A DNA stretch of 64,000 nucleotides from Aphrocallistes beatrix (taxonomy: Eukaryota; Porifera; Hexactinellida; Sceptrulophora; Aphrocallistidae), in assembly GCA_963281255.1 (NCBI GenBank), contig OY725488.1:6855524-6919523 (forward strand), written 5' to 3'. The position numbers and the translations under genes were made by a program. This document shows positions 42,501-51,962 of this stretch, one piece after another (position 1 is the first letter of the stretch; every line of letters starts with the position of its first letter). The notes beneath the pieces are model-generated. The model searched no databases and was not told the DNA's origin. It worked only from the letters and a program-made list of their open reading frames with translations.

Positions 42501-45500
42501 TTTGGTAGATGGATAAGAATTCGAGTCTTTCTTTTCCATGAAATCGGGATATCCGTTCTCAAGGATTAGGTCCTTAGCTTGCTTCGGTATAATCGGCATT
42601 ATTCCGGTTTTAGGATAGTCCACAGCTAAAGATGCTGCCTTGGCCAGCTCAATCGCTATCTTGTCTCGAGCTCCAAGGGGCATTTGGTCACAAATAGACA
42701 CGTGGTAATGCGATATTATTCCGAGCAAGTCGTTGCTGATCACTTTTCGATAAGCATCAGCTAGTGTGTCAGCACTGAATTCAGGTGCTCCACTTGAATC
42801 TACTTCACTTGGATCGACTCCAGTTAAAGATATCATTAGTTCTGATAGTTCTGATAACTTATCTGCTTCTGAATCTTCGCTATATTTTGGTCTGTTCCGA
42901 GCTTCCTCCAAAACTTCGTCATAATTCAAAGGCGGTACAGTGGCGTTTGGAGGTGGAATCAAGCTCGGATCCCAAATAATCGCAAACATATCTCCGTCTA
43001 AGTCCCCCCCACTGGTAGAAGCCGGGAGTGAAGTTGTTCCCCGAATTGGGAACACGATTACATTCCTAAGGTGTGCAAGTTCAGGTATATACACCCCTGT
43101 AGGTGTTAACAAGTCCCCAGGATGTAGGCATGGGTTTTTATAGACCAACATTCGTCCATCTAAATAAAAAAGTTCTGATTCAGCTGTTTCTTGTATCTGG
43201 ACGAATATCTCGCCATCTCGCAGCACGCCCACAGGATCTGGGATACCCATTAGCAAGCAGCCGCCCTTCACCGGGAGACGAGCTCTATTTATAAGAACTC
43301 GGATGTTGAAAGTGTAAATGCACCTGAGTAGTGATAAGTAATAAGGTTCACTGAGGATATCAAAGTGTCTGCTCGTTTCCCTGAAGTAATTAGGTAGGTG
43401 GTGGATTAACTCTGTCTGAGCTATCTCATATTGAGTAAATATCTTCGCTATATTTTCTAAATAAAGCTTATACAGCTCTCGTAATCTTGGTTTGGGATCC
43501 CAATTCCCGTCTGGATCCTCTAAAGAAGTGAGCAATGTTAGCATTTGCATGTTCAGGAACAGCTCGTTGTATTCTGAGAATTTCACAACACACAAATTAT
43601 CTTCAGTCCAGTCGATCTTCTTCATCGAATCTCTGTAAACTATGTCGCAATCTCGACGAGCATGAATAAAATCTGGGTCATAAGCATCGTCAACAATGGT
43701 CAACACTCCTTTCAGGCCGGCAAGTCTAATTTGAAGAGCTGATGGTTCCACAGCATAATGCGGATATATCGGTTTAACTTTCTTTATGACCTCCTCAGCT
43801 AAACGCCGTCTTATCTTACCAGCACCATCAGTTAATTTCGTGCCGTCCTCAGCAGAAATATCCCGTAAAGATAGTGTATTTTGCTCTGAAATGGGGTAAC
43901 TTGGATAATCGGAGGTAGAGAATAGCCCTAACCTTGAAAGATACTTGATTTCATTATTAATTTGTGTCTGGCCTAGTAATTGAGAGCGAATCCATTTGAT
44001 CTTTCTTGAGGCAGACGACGGCGTGTCTTGTATGTGAATGAAAATCGCGCGCTTGCTTCTAAGCTGACTGCCACTGCAAGTGAGGAAATAAAATGTATTT
44101 CCATCAATTGTTAATCCTTCTTCCATTATATCTCGAACGCGATCTAAAACACGTTCATCTTGTGGAAGAGGTCCTCCCTTTTCTTCTCGAAATGCTAAGT
44201 TGAGAAAGCGTTCATCTGGAAACTTTCTGTACAACCTATTCTCTTGCGTGAGAATTTGCTGCAGACAGATGACGCGAGATGGAGTCACGATGGCAGATTC
44301 GATGTAGCGGTAATTGGGCGGGGTGATTGGGGAGTACGACCTGATATTCTCACGTACGTATCTTAGCTGCTCAGTGAAGAATAGTGTAAGATCAAAAAAG
44401 TAATGAGTCTTGGCATCGTATATTTTAGAAACAATTCTTGATAGCGTATTTGTTACAATCTGAATCCCTAGTTCATTAAAGTAAGCTTCCAGCGTATTCA
44501 GAATTATGTCAATCGAGTGCTCAAGAATGTACACATTTCTGCAGCATTTCAGAACAGACAATGTCCATAAGCAATCTTGTACAGTTTTTTCATAATAAGA
44601 AGGTTGAGAGGTCAGTGAATTTGGCGCAAAGGAATTTAGAGCGGATATTGTGACTCGGGTATCGAAAAGAGGGACCGGAAATTCAGTAGAAGAATGCAGG
44701 AGCGTCCACAAGCGATACCATTCCGAATTTGTATATGTAATGGTAATAGCAACCACAGGGAATTCGCTGAAGTTCTGTAGTAAATCACAATTGTCAGATG
44801 TTCGCCTTTCTGATTTTCCTTTTTCACCCAGAAACGCATACCGCACAAAGGGAGAACATTTCAACGGGATAAACATAGTAACTTCGCTCTCCTTCCAATC
44901 TAGTAGGATGAACCGGTGAATCGAAGGTAGAAATATCTCAATTGTCAATTGGGGACCGATTTGAATACAAAATGACTCTTTAGTTTGAAAATTTAAAACA
45001 ACGTTTCCGACTTGTTTCAAATTGTCATTAAATTGAAAAGTGTTTTTGGAAAGGAATTTCCCCCACAGGATAGCTCTAACCGGAAGCGAAAGAATTTCTT
45101 CTGATTCCTCTTTCACATTCACTTCCAATCGGCTCCATAAGTTTGTAGATTCGTTATTCAAAGCGAAATTCCATTCGATCGAGAGCTGGTTGTACCGTTG
45201 GTATATGTTGTGTGATTGGGACTGTATGCCGACGATTAGGAAAGTGTCCCCTGGCGGGAAGATACCTTTCGATTTCCACTGGGAGTCACGGTTAGCTTGG
45301 TCGATGTGCTTCATCTTTAGGAAGTACTTCTCACGGAGAATATCAGCTAAAGTGTCTTGTATATCGATCAGCTCACAGCTGCCAGACAGATACACTTCTA
45401 TGGCACACTCGGAGGGTTGTATGGAGTTATAAACTGGAGACTCAGACTTTTCCGATTCAATCTTTTGTTGAATGTCTTTGGTTAATTTAGAAGGTATATC

Positions 45501-47423
45501 AGCGTTCGTCTTGATTACCTCGAGTATACTTCTGAGCATTATATCGCTCGCCTGGATATCATCAAATATCTTCTCCTCGCTCTGAGAGAGAATTAGGATG
45601 AACTTGCTGCTCTCCAATTTCCTAGCCCGTCCTTTGCTCTGTTTATAAGACAGCAGTGACTTGATGCCATCAAACCGTATAACTATGTCACATTCCGAGA
45701 CGTCTAGCCCTTCCTCTATCACCGAGGTACTAACGAGAAGATTGCAATTGCCACAACGGAACCCGTCAATTATTTCTTTCTGTTCGTACTCCCACTCCAT
45801 TCCCAATTGACCATGCTGCCCGACTATTTTTTGAGGAGAAAACTTTTTTTCTACTAATGGAAACTGTTTTAAGACTGTTGTCAGAATTTGAGCAATTTGT
45901 CGTGTTTGTACAAAAATGATAACTTTAGAGTCTTCAGACAAGTCTTCAAGGATTCGGAGCAGTATCGATAACCTGGGAGACGGGGTAGTACTACGGTGCA
46001 GCCTGGAATACACGGGCAGATTTTCCAGGGTCTGATTTGCATAGGTTATCCCCAACAAATCGGTAATATCCAGAGCAGTGCACATTGTCTTCATGGACTT
46101 TATATATTCGTCAAGAGCGAAAAACTTACTCAAATGTTCAAGCACTCTCATTAGATTAATTCGATTCTTGGGATCTTTCCAGTCTTCAAGGGTGTTGATT
46201 TGATAATTCGGGTTCCCAAGCAACAAATTGACGTAATTCGCGAATTTGCGTAATTCATCTACTAGTATTCTAATCTGATCCCCGAATATTTCATTGGTGT
46301 TAGCTGGGACAATAACCTTCTCCGTGGAATCATTGCTGATATAAGCGAAAGATTCATTATAATAGACGGAGGCGCCTAAAAACAGGGAAATAAACTCGAC
46401 TAAGGTAAGAATGGCACCCTGAATGTCTCCCTTCATAGAGCCAGAAGGAGGAGACGCGGTGAGGCCAACAACTCGCGGTTGGTTCTCTTTTCGGCAGTCC
46501 CTAACCAAGTTTAATATTCTGACATAGCCATGATCTCCAGTGGCGTGATGGCACTCATCCAAAATGACACAGCAAAATTTAGTGATGCGGACTTCTCTCT
46601 CCAAGTTGAGGTAGGCACCAGCAGTAGAGACCAAAATGTCGAACTCTCCACTTTTCAACTGACTGCGGTATTTGTTCGTATTCGTCTCACTGCAGTAGCA
46701 ACACACGCTGAGACGGGTATTGCAATTAATCGCTTCTCCTTGCTGAAAAACCAACGGAACACGCTCTACAATGAAAAGTACCATGTGGTTGGGGTTTAAT
46801 TGTATCATTTTGGCAGCGATGATTGTCGCGATCAATGTCTTACCTGATCCAGTCGGAAGGACGATTATCAAATTCCTTTGTAGAGCTTCTATGTAAGCTG
46901 CGGTTTGATAATCCCTGGGTACGATGGGCGAAGTGAGGATATCGTTGTAGCGGAAGTGAGACAAATCATTGATGTCAGGAAAATTGATCGGCTCAATTGG
47001 TTCAAGTTGTTGTGGGAGTTGACACATAGTTTCTTCAGTTTTACTGTGCTCAGATGGTATGATGCTGCCGAAAAAGGATTCGTAATTACGGACTTCAATC
47101 CGATTGAAAGGTGCCTGCTCATGCACAGAACGCCAGTTTTTAGATTTCATTTTCAGCTTACTCTTCAGCAAAATTACTTTTTCATTTCCAAAGGCGCAGA
47201 TAATTGTTCCACTTGGTCCCAAAGGATGCTTACTCCCAAGCGGACTCGTGCATTTAGGACACGTAATAATCGGCTTTCTGGTTGTTTCATTTATAACATG
47301 GAAATTCTTCTCCACAAAAACTAGCCTCTCGTGTTTGACAATTAGATTAATCGATTCATTTTTTAGAAAAAAACAGATATCTTCAAATTTCAAAATGTTT
47401 TCTCCACACTGCATACAATCCAT
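39513..47423 (-). CDS. helicase-RdRP-nucleotidyltransferase fusion protein (single-polypeptide RNA-directed RNA polymerase complex)
   Basis: One intronless frame of 2,636 residues. Residues 1-90: two CxxC pairs (C3/C6, C55/C58), possible zinc-binding domain. 165-620: Dicer/RIG-I-type superfamily 2 helicase with PTGSGKT 190-196, DECH 289-292, LTAS 311-314, STSVIEEGLDV 565-575 and QSKGRAR 595-601. About 1040-1650: cellular RdRP of the QDE-1/EGO-1/RDR class, with NPCLHPGD 1430-1437 and the catalytic DLDGD 1474-1478. About 1850-2080: Pol-beta/TRF4-Cid1-type nucleotidyltransferase with G1878-S1879, the metal-binding D1890-x-D1892 and third aspartate D1968, then a PAP-like central domain (LLVHWARHVGIL, TAEFEALVLYIY). 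2100-2636: no domain recognised. All catalytic residues are present. Helicase-RdRP fusion is known in Dictyostelium Rrp proteins; helicase, RdRP and NTase are separate subunits (Hrr1, Rdp1, Cid12) in fission yeast. Role in small-RNA amplification is inferred. Confidence 0.93.
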   Translation of the reverse strand: MDCMQCGENILKFEDICFFLKNESINLIVKHERLVFVEKNFHVINETTRKPIITCPKCTSPLGSKHPLGPSGTIICAFGNEKVILLKSKLKMKSKNWRSVHEQAPFNRIEVRNYESFFGSIIPSEHSKTEETMCQLPQQLEPIEPINFPDINDLSHFRYNDILTSPIVPRDYQTAAYIEALQRNLIIVLPTGSGKTLIATIIAAKMIQLNPNHMVLFIVERVPLVFQQGEAINCNTRLSVCCYCSETNTNKYRSQLKSGEFDILVSTAGAYLNLEREVRITKFCCVILDECHHATGDHGYVRILNLVRDCRKENQPRVVGLTASPPSGSMKGDIQGAILTLVEFISLFLGASVYYNESFAYISNDSTEKVIVPANTNEIFGDQIRILVDELRKFANYVNLLLGNPNYQINTLEDWKDPKNRINLMRVLEHLSKFFALDEYIKSMKTMCTALDITDLLGITYANQTLENLPVYSRLHRSTTPSPRLSILLRILEDLSEDSKVIIFVQTRQIAQILTTVLKQFPLVEKKFSPQKIVGQHGQLGMEWEYEQKEIIDGFRCGNCNLLVSTSVIEEGLDVSECDIVIRFDGIKSLLSYKQSKGRARKLESSKFILILSQSEEKIFDDIQASDIMLRSILEVIKTNADIPSKLTKDIQQKIESEKSESPVYNSIQPSECAIEVYLSGSCELIDIQDTLADILREKYFLKMKHIDQANRDSQWKSKGIFPPGDTFLIVGIQSQSHNIYQRYNQLSIEWNFALNNESTNLWSRLEVNVKEESEEILSLPVRAILWGKFLSKNTFQFNDNLKQVGNVVLNFQTKESFCIQIGPQLTIEIFLPSIHRFILLDWKESEVTMFIPLKCSPFVRYAFLGEKGKSERRTSDNCDLLQNFSEFPVVAITITYTNSEWYRLWTLLHSSTEFPVPLFDTRVTISALNSFAPNSLTSQPSYYEKTVQDCLWTLSVLKCCRNVYILEHSIDIILNTLEAYFNELGIQIVTNTLSRIVSKIYDAKTHYFFDLTLFFTEQLRYVRENIRSYSPITPPNYRYIESAIVTPSRVICLQQILTQENRLYRKFPDERFLNLAFREEKGGPLPQDERVLDRVRDIMEEGLTIDGNTFYFLTCSGSQLRSKRAIFIHIQDTPSSASRKIKWIRSQLLGQTQINNEIKYLSRLGLFSTSDYPSYPISEQNTLSLRDISAEDGTKLTDGAGKIRRRLAEEVIKKVKPIYPHYAVEPSALQIRLAGLKGVLTIVDDAYDPDFIHARRDCDIVYRDSMKKIDWTEDNLCVVKFSEYNELFLNMQMLTLLTSLEDPDGNWDPKPRLRELYKLYLENIAKIFTQYEIAQTELIHHLPNYFRETSRHFDILSEPYYLSLLRCIYTFNIRVLINRARLPVKGGCLLMGIPDPVGVLRDGEIFVQIQETAESELFYLDGRMLVYKNPCLHPGDLLTPTGVYIPELAHLRNVIVFPIRGTTSLPASTSGGDLDGDMFAIIWDPSLIPPPNATVPPLNYDEVLEEARNRPKYSEDSEADKLSELSELMISLTGVDPSEVDSSGAPEFSADTLADAYRKVISNDLLGIISHYHVSICDQMPLGARDKIAIELAKAASLAVDYPKTGIMPIIPKQAKDLILENGYPDFMEKKDSNSYPSTKLLGEFYHLAKSACYNTSEWKTLINYFGEHNFTQKLPGNFPIKNFFKVKGYTKFMEDARMKYHDYSNAFERILLSFGIETEAEAMLALVIDCHPLLLADKANVTKSLRAGIGYLIQEFWEKFHQDISPNESISKASAWYLAVYNRQENNQRIFYSFSWIVGKYLCQIASRFPELRYSINLHKSLGQTAREYIWQSKEYIDTVVESKRSAFPKVKNSILKFMSQRYPTPSPILHVSIFGSVSMYLCEPLSDLDISIALTPYGEKCIFNSKELERCTPKEKQKHILKVCAIPAVQSIQNTIEDKTGSEVPIISISIDSPQKRSTEEINIDIAASSDGVAKSEYITDLYRVTGGLFFGWLWLLVHWARHVGILKSHNAPGNMGIILTAEFEALVLYIYDRMKSKPKYYEGYEDLKTILNNLMDSYFDQDLGLMLEEFFWLGAKITSQEPTEIVYEWPILNRPTHTIPKRALNEISPLLFQGWHCLVFSRDISKLFESQISQVSLRKRFSLSMSDKLRQSTNFYKTQLANKTGALIAFDQIGRHVLISGRGSASAIHKLSSEISSLENSTALTYKYKSVSNPYMLEGSFALIITNQSCSPRVKIRNCQHNCFKLHHYHNIKSDILLASDVSGANDDSESDEESGVDWKTHAIARIQTLMWQQLSRFPVNTSRLLNNLEFKTRYGFYYILDGVDTFQSIGDSLSLEEFEQCLVKSKRFGKDFIDKFTESRTSPSKETNPFFTGEMERLHLSGSSSGKKFIAKKEKPKKEVIKSISSAFCPGIQLIDDPSQLSKAQLVYKRALESCGFKTIDNLPQYTWRIDSRVTVTRDIRLDFNDEFKLISFSESPYIWVLATIVGDRQLLKKTHDIRLRVESWKPIDRTTPFFQRIAPNLRNPDLLTLGADGLPVPCEYLNRGLKIIKHNTDLQFYQCNNVVAKVSSGTEYSGENVAISRRYCELTLCHSQEELREALELVYGGGEIRRIAKDAFEISYRVSEAISKFV

Positions 47424-48339
47424 GAGGAATAGCTAAATATGAAGATATAATATTAGATACTCTGATACTGGAGATACGTAGTTAATGAACGGTCCCGTTC
47501 TAGCTGGACGCCCGCTTATTTGGATTCAATACTTTTCTATTTGTCCTAGGATGTTAGTTCTAATAACATGACAACAAAATTCTCACAGCTATTCTATGCA
47601 TCATTGATGATTAACACTGAATATAAAAATGGCATTAAATTTAAGCGAAAAGTTGAACGAAAAATAGAAAAAATGTCGAAAAATGGACGAATGTCTTCTT
47701 CGTACCTTTTCACATTTAAAAAAGTCTTGGCGCATATACTACTAGTTCCTTGTAAATAATTGTAAAATATCTTAAAAATAATTTTTAAATATTTGAAAAA
47801 TACTTGAGTTATTAAAAAATTTGGTAACAAGTATGAAATAAGGGGTTATAAAACTCACAATAATATATCAAAACTTTACAAAATGTTCAAAGTAACCTTT
47901 CTTGTAATTATTTTAACCGCTCTCCCTACAGATAAAAAATTCTTTTTGTACTCATCTTCCGGGATGCTTCCAAGACACCGCTGAATGGTCCTCCCAAGTG
48001 GCACCCAATGGTCAAAAGTCTTCCCTGCGAGGTATTTTTTAGGATGGTCTAATTCGGCAAGGCCCATGGAATCTAATTTCTACTTTACCTTCCTCGATTT
48101 ATTTGGTCTGACTTATCGTACAATTATTTGATTTCTCTGAATCCGCATCCTGGGCCGTCCCCAAGTTTCATCTCCTATACAGGTCCCAAATAATCGCCTT
48201 TTATTACAATGGCTACTACATAGGAACTTTTAGGAGAGACTTTCGAGCATTATTTTGACTCAGAAAGCAAATGTGGTCAGTAATTGTAAAATAAGATGTA
48301 TCTAATGTAAACGAAAGTATACAAATAATTTATCATATT
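47424..48339. other. upstream region of the RdRP fusion gene
   Basis: Presumed promoter side. A short reverse frame near 47876-48067 (with RTIQRCLGSIPEDEYKKN) is coding-like but isolated, and I do not recognise it. Possibly a transposon-gene remnant. Confidence 0.4.
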
Positions 48340-48770
48340 GATCTTAAAATATAATATTCGAACTCTACACCCCTGAAACACCCATGTCATCAACCGTTGG
48401 AAGCCAGTCTCTAGCCAATTTTTGTGATTTCTTTACTTTATAAAACAATTGTAAACAAAAGTAAACAAATAATTTATCATATAGATTCGAAATATAATAC
48501 AGTCAGGGTCGCTTATTGTGAACCACCAGGGGACCAAAAAATATGTTCATAATAGAGATACTTCATATTAAGCGAACTTGATTCAATAAAAATCCTATCT
48601 AAAAAATGAAATTGGGACCAGGAGGTTAGTTCATATTAAACGAATGTTCATATTAAGCGGGTTCATAATAAACTACCCTGACTGTATTCGAACTCTACAC
48701 CACTGAAAACCCCATGTCAACCGTTGGAAGCTAGTCTCTAGCGAATTTTTAAAATTCATCAAATGGTGTT
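48340..48770 (-). repeat. satellite-like dispersed repeat, reverse orientation (related units at 63215-63500)
   Basis: Two units share ATTCGAACTCTACACCMCTG, a CCCATGTCA-ACCGTTGGAAG segment and AGTCTCTAGCSAATTTT. They occur at about 48358-48425 and, split by a MITE, 48485-48499 plus 48687-48755. The same family lies in forward orientation in tandem at 63215-63500. Confidence 0.8.
48500..48684. mobile_element. pogo/Tc1-like MITE with TA target duplication
   Basis: 185 bp, ends CAGTCAGGGT / ACCCTGACTG with further inverted symmetry, flanked by TA (48498-48499, 48685-48686). Removing it restores the continuous satellite unit ATATAATATTCGAACTC, which proves the insertion. Confidence 0.9.
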
Positions 48771-49010
48771 ATAATATGTATATCAAGGTGTGAAAATATA
48801 CACAAAACCCTGTAACATAATTGAGACATCTATATAAGTTATTGCTTTGAAGTATTAATAATAAATTAATAATAATTACAATTATTATATAATTATTATA
48901 CAATTATTATATAATAATTATATAATAATTATACAATTATTATATAATTATTATATTATAATTGTAATTATTATTAATTTATTATTAATATTTCAAAGCA
49001 AACTTATATA
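48751..49010. repeat. large near-perfect palindrome (continues at 50359-50438 beyond the Tc1 insertion)
   Basis: Left arm from AAAATTCATCAAATGG through GAGACATCTATATAAG. An inner palindrome runs to 49010. The remaining right arm (GATGTCTCAATTATG through CCATTTGATGAATTTT) lies at 50359-50438. Before the Tc1 insertion this was about 340 bp of inverted repeat centred near 48920, able to form a long hairpin. Confidence 0.85.
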
Positions 49011-50356
49011 CAGGGTGTCTCAAAAGTTTTTTCCGGTTGTACTAATACCCATAACTTGTAAACTATAGTATAGAAATCTTAAATTATTTGCCAATATAAT
49101 CTCCTTTAAGTTGGATACAAGAATTAATTCGAGCAGGCATCCCTGAGATTAAATTCTCCAAAATCGACGGTGTGAGTCCATTCCAGATATTTTTCAGGTG
49201 ATTAGCGAGCTCTGACAAGTTGGTGGCTGGTCTCTTCTTGTCAAGCTCTGCTTGAATAATCGCCCAAAGATTTTCAATGGGATTTAAATCTGGTGAATTG
49301 CTAGGCCAAATTCCTTTAGCCCAGTACCCTGGAATATGATTGGAAAGCCAGGTTTGCGTCTTTTTGGCGGTGTGGGCAGGAGCCGCATCCTGCATAAAAA
49401 TGGCCTCGGACATCAAGCGACACATTTTCCGTTCTGTCACTGGGCCTGTAGTTTTCCTTCTCCTCAAGGTAGGAAGGCAGGACTTCTCCAAAATTTCTTT
49501 TATATAGTATTCTGCATTTACAGATTGTTTGGGAGGAAGAAAATGGAGTTCCGAGATCCCAGTGCCACTCATCATCCCCCAGACCATGATTTTAGGCGGG
49601 AATTTAACTGTCTGAATAGGCTCAATGTTTCGCGCATTCTGACTCCAAACCCGATCGTTCTGCCGATTTGTTGGATGGAAAAGTTCAAAAGAACTCTCGT
49701 CACTAAAAAGAACCCTTTTCCAATCCTGTTCATCCCAAAATTTATGACTAAGGAAGAATTGTAGCCGCTGTTCCTTCTGTTTTTCCGACAATTTTGGTTG
49801 CGAAGGTCTTTTGTATGGCTTTGCTCCGATGGTATTCCTTAAATAACGATGTATCGTGTCTTTACTAACTCTCTGTGAATTTTTCGAAACGATACAAGCA
49901 AGTTTTCGCGTAGACTGCCAACGTTTGCCAAGAGATTTTCTAATATTGATTTTAGGAACGCGAGAAAGCCGTGTTGGACGCCCAGACCGAGGTTTGACCG
50001 CCATAGATTTGCCTGATAGAATCTTCGTTTTCCAATTCCAAACAGTCTTAACTGTAACCCCTAAGGTCTGAGCAATCTGCTTCTGGATAATACCAGATTC
50101 TAACATACCGATTGCACGTAATCTCTTACCAATTCTGGAATTTTGGACATCCATAATATAAACTATATATTGATGATGAAGTGAGGTCAAGAAAATCACA
50201 AGATGTTAACAAATACAATTGATTTGTATTTCATTCAAACATTATGACCGTTCAAGTTAAATATTATCAAAAAAGGGCGAGTTTAAATGCAAGCACTGAT
50301 GTAAAAGGAATATTTTGATAAATTATAAAACCGGAAAAAACTTTTGAGACACCCTG
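49011..50356 (-). mobile_element. complete Tc1/mariner (DD37E) transposon
   Basis: 1,346 bp with perfect 28-bp terminal inverted repeats beginning CAGGGTGTCTCAAAAGTTTT, and TA duplications at 49009-49010 and 50357-50358. It carries one uninterrupted transposase gene. Perfect ends and an open frame imply a recent insertion. Confidence 0.95.
49084..50199 (-). CDS. Tc1-like DD37E transposase
   Basis: 371 residues as opened; the true start is probably M16 (MDVQNSRIGKRLRAIGM). The N-terminal paired helix-turn-helix (QKQIAQTLGVTVKTVWNWK) is followed by a GRPTRLSR AT-hook-like linker and a second HTH. Catalytic residues are D167 (FSDESS), D271 (MQDAAPAHTA) and E309 (SPDLNPIENLW), with 37 residues between the last two, hence DD37E. 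No frameshift or stop. It lies within the element 49011-50356 and probably is, or recently was, functional. Confidence 0.93.
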   Translation of the reverse strand: MIFLTSLHHQYIVYIMDVQNSRIGKRLRAIGMLESGIIQKQIAQTLGVTVKTVWNWKTKILSGKSMAVKPRSGRPTRLSRVPKINIRKSLGKRWQSTRKLACIVSKNSQRVSKDTIHRYLRNTIGAKPYKRPSQPKLSEKQKEQRLQFFLSHKFWDEQDWKRVLFSDESSFELFHPTNRQNDRVWSQNARNIEPIQTVKFPPKIMVWGMMSGTGISELHFLPPKQSVNAEYYIKEILEKSCLPTLRRRKTTGPVTERKMCRLMSEAIFMQDAAPAHTAKKTQTWLSNHIPGYWAKGIWPSNSPDLNPIENLWAIIQAELDKKRPATNLSELANHLKNIWNGLTPSILENLISGMPARINSCIQLKGDYIGK

Positions 50357-50438
50357 TAGATGTCTCAATTATGTTACAGGGTTTTGTGTATATTTTCACA
50401 CCTTGATATACATATTATAACACCATTTGATGAATTTT

Positions 50439-51128
50439 ATACAATAAATATATAATAATTATATAATAATTATATAATAATTATATAATTATTATATAAT
50501 AATTATATAATAATAAATAATCCAGGATTCAAAAGTAACAAATAATTTATTTTACAATTATTTTATAATAATTATATAATAATTATATAATAATTATATA
50601 ATAATTATATAATTATTATAATTATTATATAATTATTATATAATAATTATATAATAATAAATAATCCAGGATTCAAAAGTAACAAATAATTTATTTTACA
50701 ATTATTTTATAATAATTATATAATAATTATATAATAATTGTATAATAATTATATAATAATTATATAATAATTATAATTATTATATAATAATTATATAATA
50801 ATTGTATAATAATTATATAATTATTATATAATTATTATATAATAACTATATAATAATTATATAATAATTATATAATTATTATATAATAATTATATAATTA
50901 TTATATAATAATTATATAATAATTATATAATAATTATAATTATTATATAATTATTATATAATAATAAATAATCCAGGATTCAAAAGTAACAAATAATTTA
51001 TTTTACAATTATTTTATAATAATTATATAATAATTATATAATAATTATTTAATTATTATATAATAATTATTATATAATTATTATAAAATAATTGTAAAAT
51101 AAATTATTTGTTACTTTTGAATCCTGGA
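50439..51128. repeat. AT-rich satellite of ATAATTAT repeats with hairpin potential
   Basis: Long arrays of ATATAATAATT in both orientations. They are punctuated by a 50-bp block starting AATAATCCAGGATTCAAAAG at about 50515, 50660 and 50965 in direct orientation, and by its inverse at 51085-51127 (CTTTTGAATCCTGG). The whole region is self-complementary. Confidence 0.85.
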
Positions 51129-51323
51129 GTTTTCGTCGATGGAATTTTGGTCGAAAACTTTCGTACAGGCCTGTTACCTATTTGAAATTCGTGTTATTTC
51201 AGCTTATATATGCGTTTAATACTCTATTAGAAGTTTAATAAATGAGTAATTAACAGCAATAGAAAACGAAAACATAGTATACGTGTAGTTTACTACTGTG
51301 CGAACTAAACAAAAACATCAACA
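51129..51323. other. spacer
   Basis: No feature seen between the AT satellite and the MULE relic. Confidence 0.4.
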
Positions 51324-51962
51324 TCAAAAATCTAAATTATATGCTATCCCCCTTAAGTATAGCAAAGTATCACGATTGTTATAATTTGCGACTAGTGTTT
51401 GGATCCTTTCGTTGTGCTCTTGGATTTTCCTTGGTACCATCTTCATCTCCCTCGCCTCCCATTTAGCCACTGTCAATTCCTGCAATGTCTGTTCTCTTTG
51501 TAGCATAGTCAATAGTTTACCTGTGTTGGATGGGAACCAGATACAGACGTTTGGAAGGCATTATGCCAGCCTTCGACATTGTTGTTGGTACGGGCTTGAT
51601 GATTACCAACTCTGGTAAACATATTCCATAGTCTGGAGTTCTTCTATTTCCATTTGGCAGTTTTCTACCTAAGTGTTTTCGAAATAGTTAGCAACACTTA
51701 ACGCATTTTCAGGAAAGTTTTGCATCAATATGTTAAAATAGTCTATCACGTCAATTTCAGGGACGAAAGCAAGACTGACGTAACATTTTAATTTAACCCA
51801 GAATATACGTTCTTGAGATGGTGCATGAGTATGATCATTTGCTAATTTAATGATATCCGTTGGTTTAATAATGATATAATTCCGTGTGTTTATCCGGGCA
51901 TTACATTCACCACGTTTTTCGCACACCCAAACTTCACCGTTTATGCGATTTAAATTATACAA
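51324..51962 (-). pseudogene. relic of a FLYWCH/MULE transposase
   Basis: 51962-51669 encodes a FLYWCH-like zinc finger (GEVWVCEKRGECNARINTRN, then NDHTHAP) followed after a break by ALSVANYFENT, a MULE transposase C-terminal phrase. 51512-51324 encodes LQREQTLQELTVAKWEARE, the downstream MULE tail. The DDE core between zinc finger and tail is missing. Non-functional. Confidence 0.7.

Noticed and set aside
47876-48067. Short reverse-strand reading frame with RTIQRCLGSIPEDEYKKN
   Set aside because: 63 residues, no start context, no homology I can name, in repeat-rich DNA.
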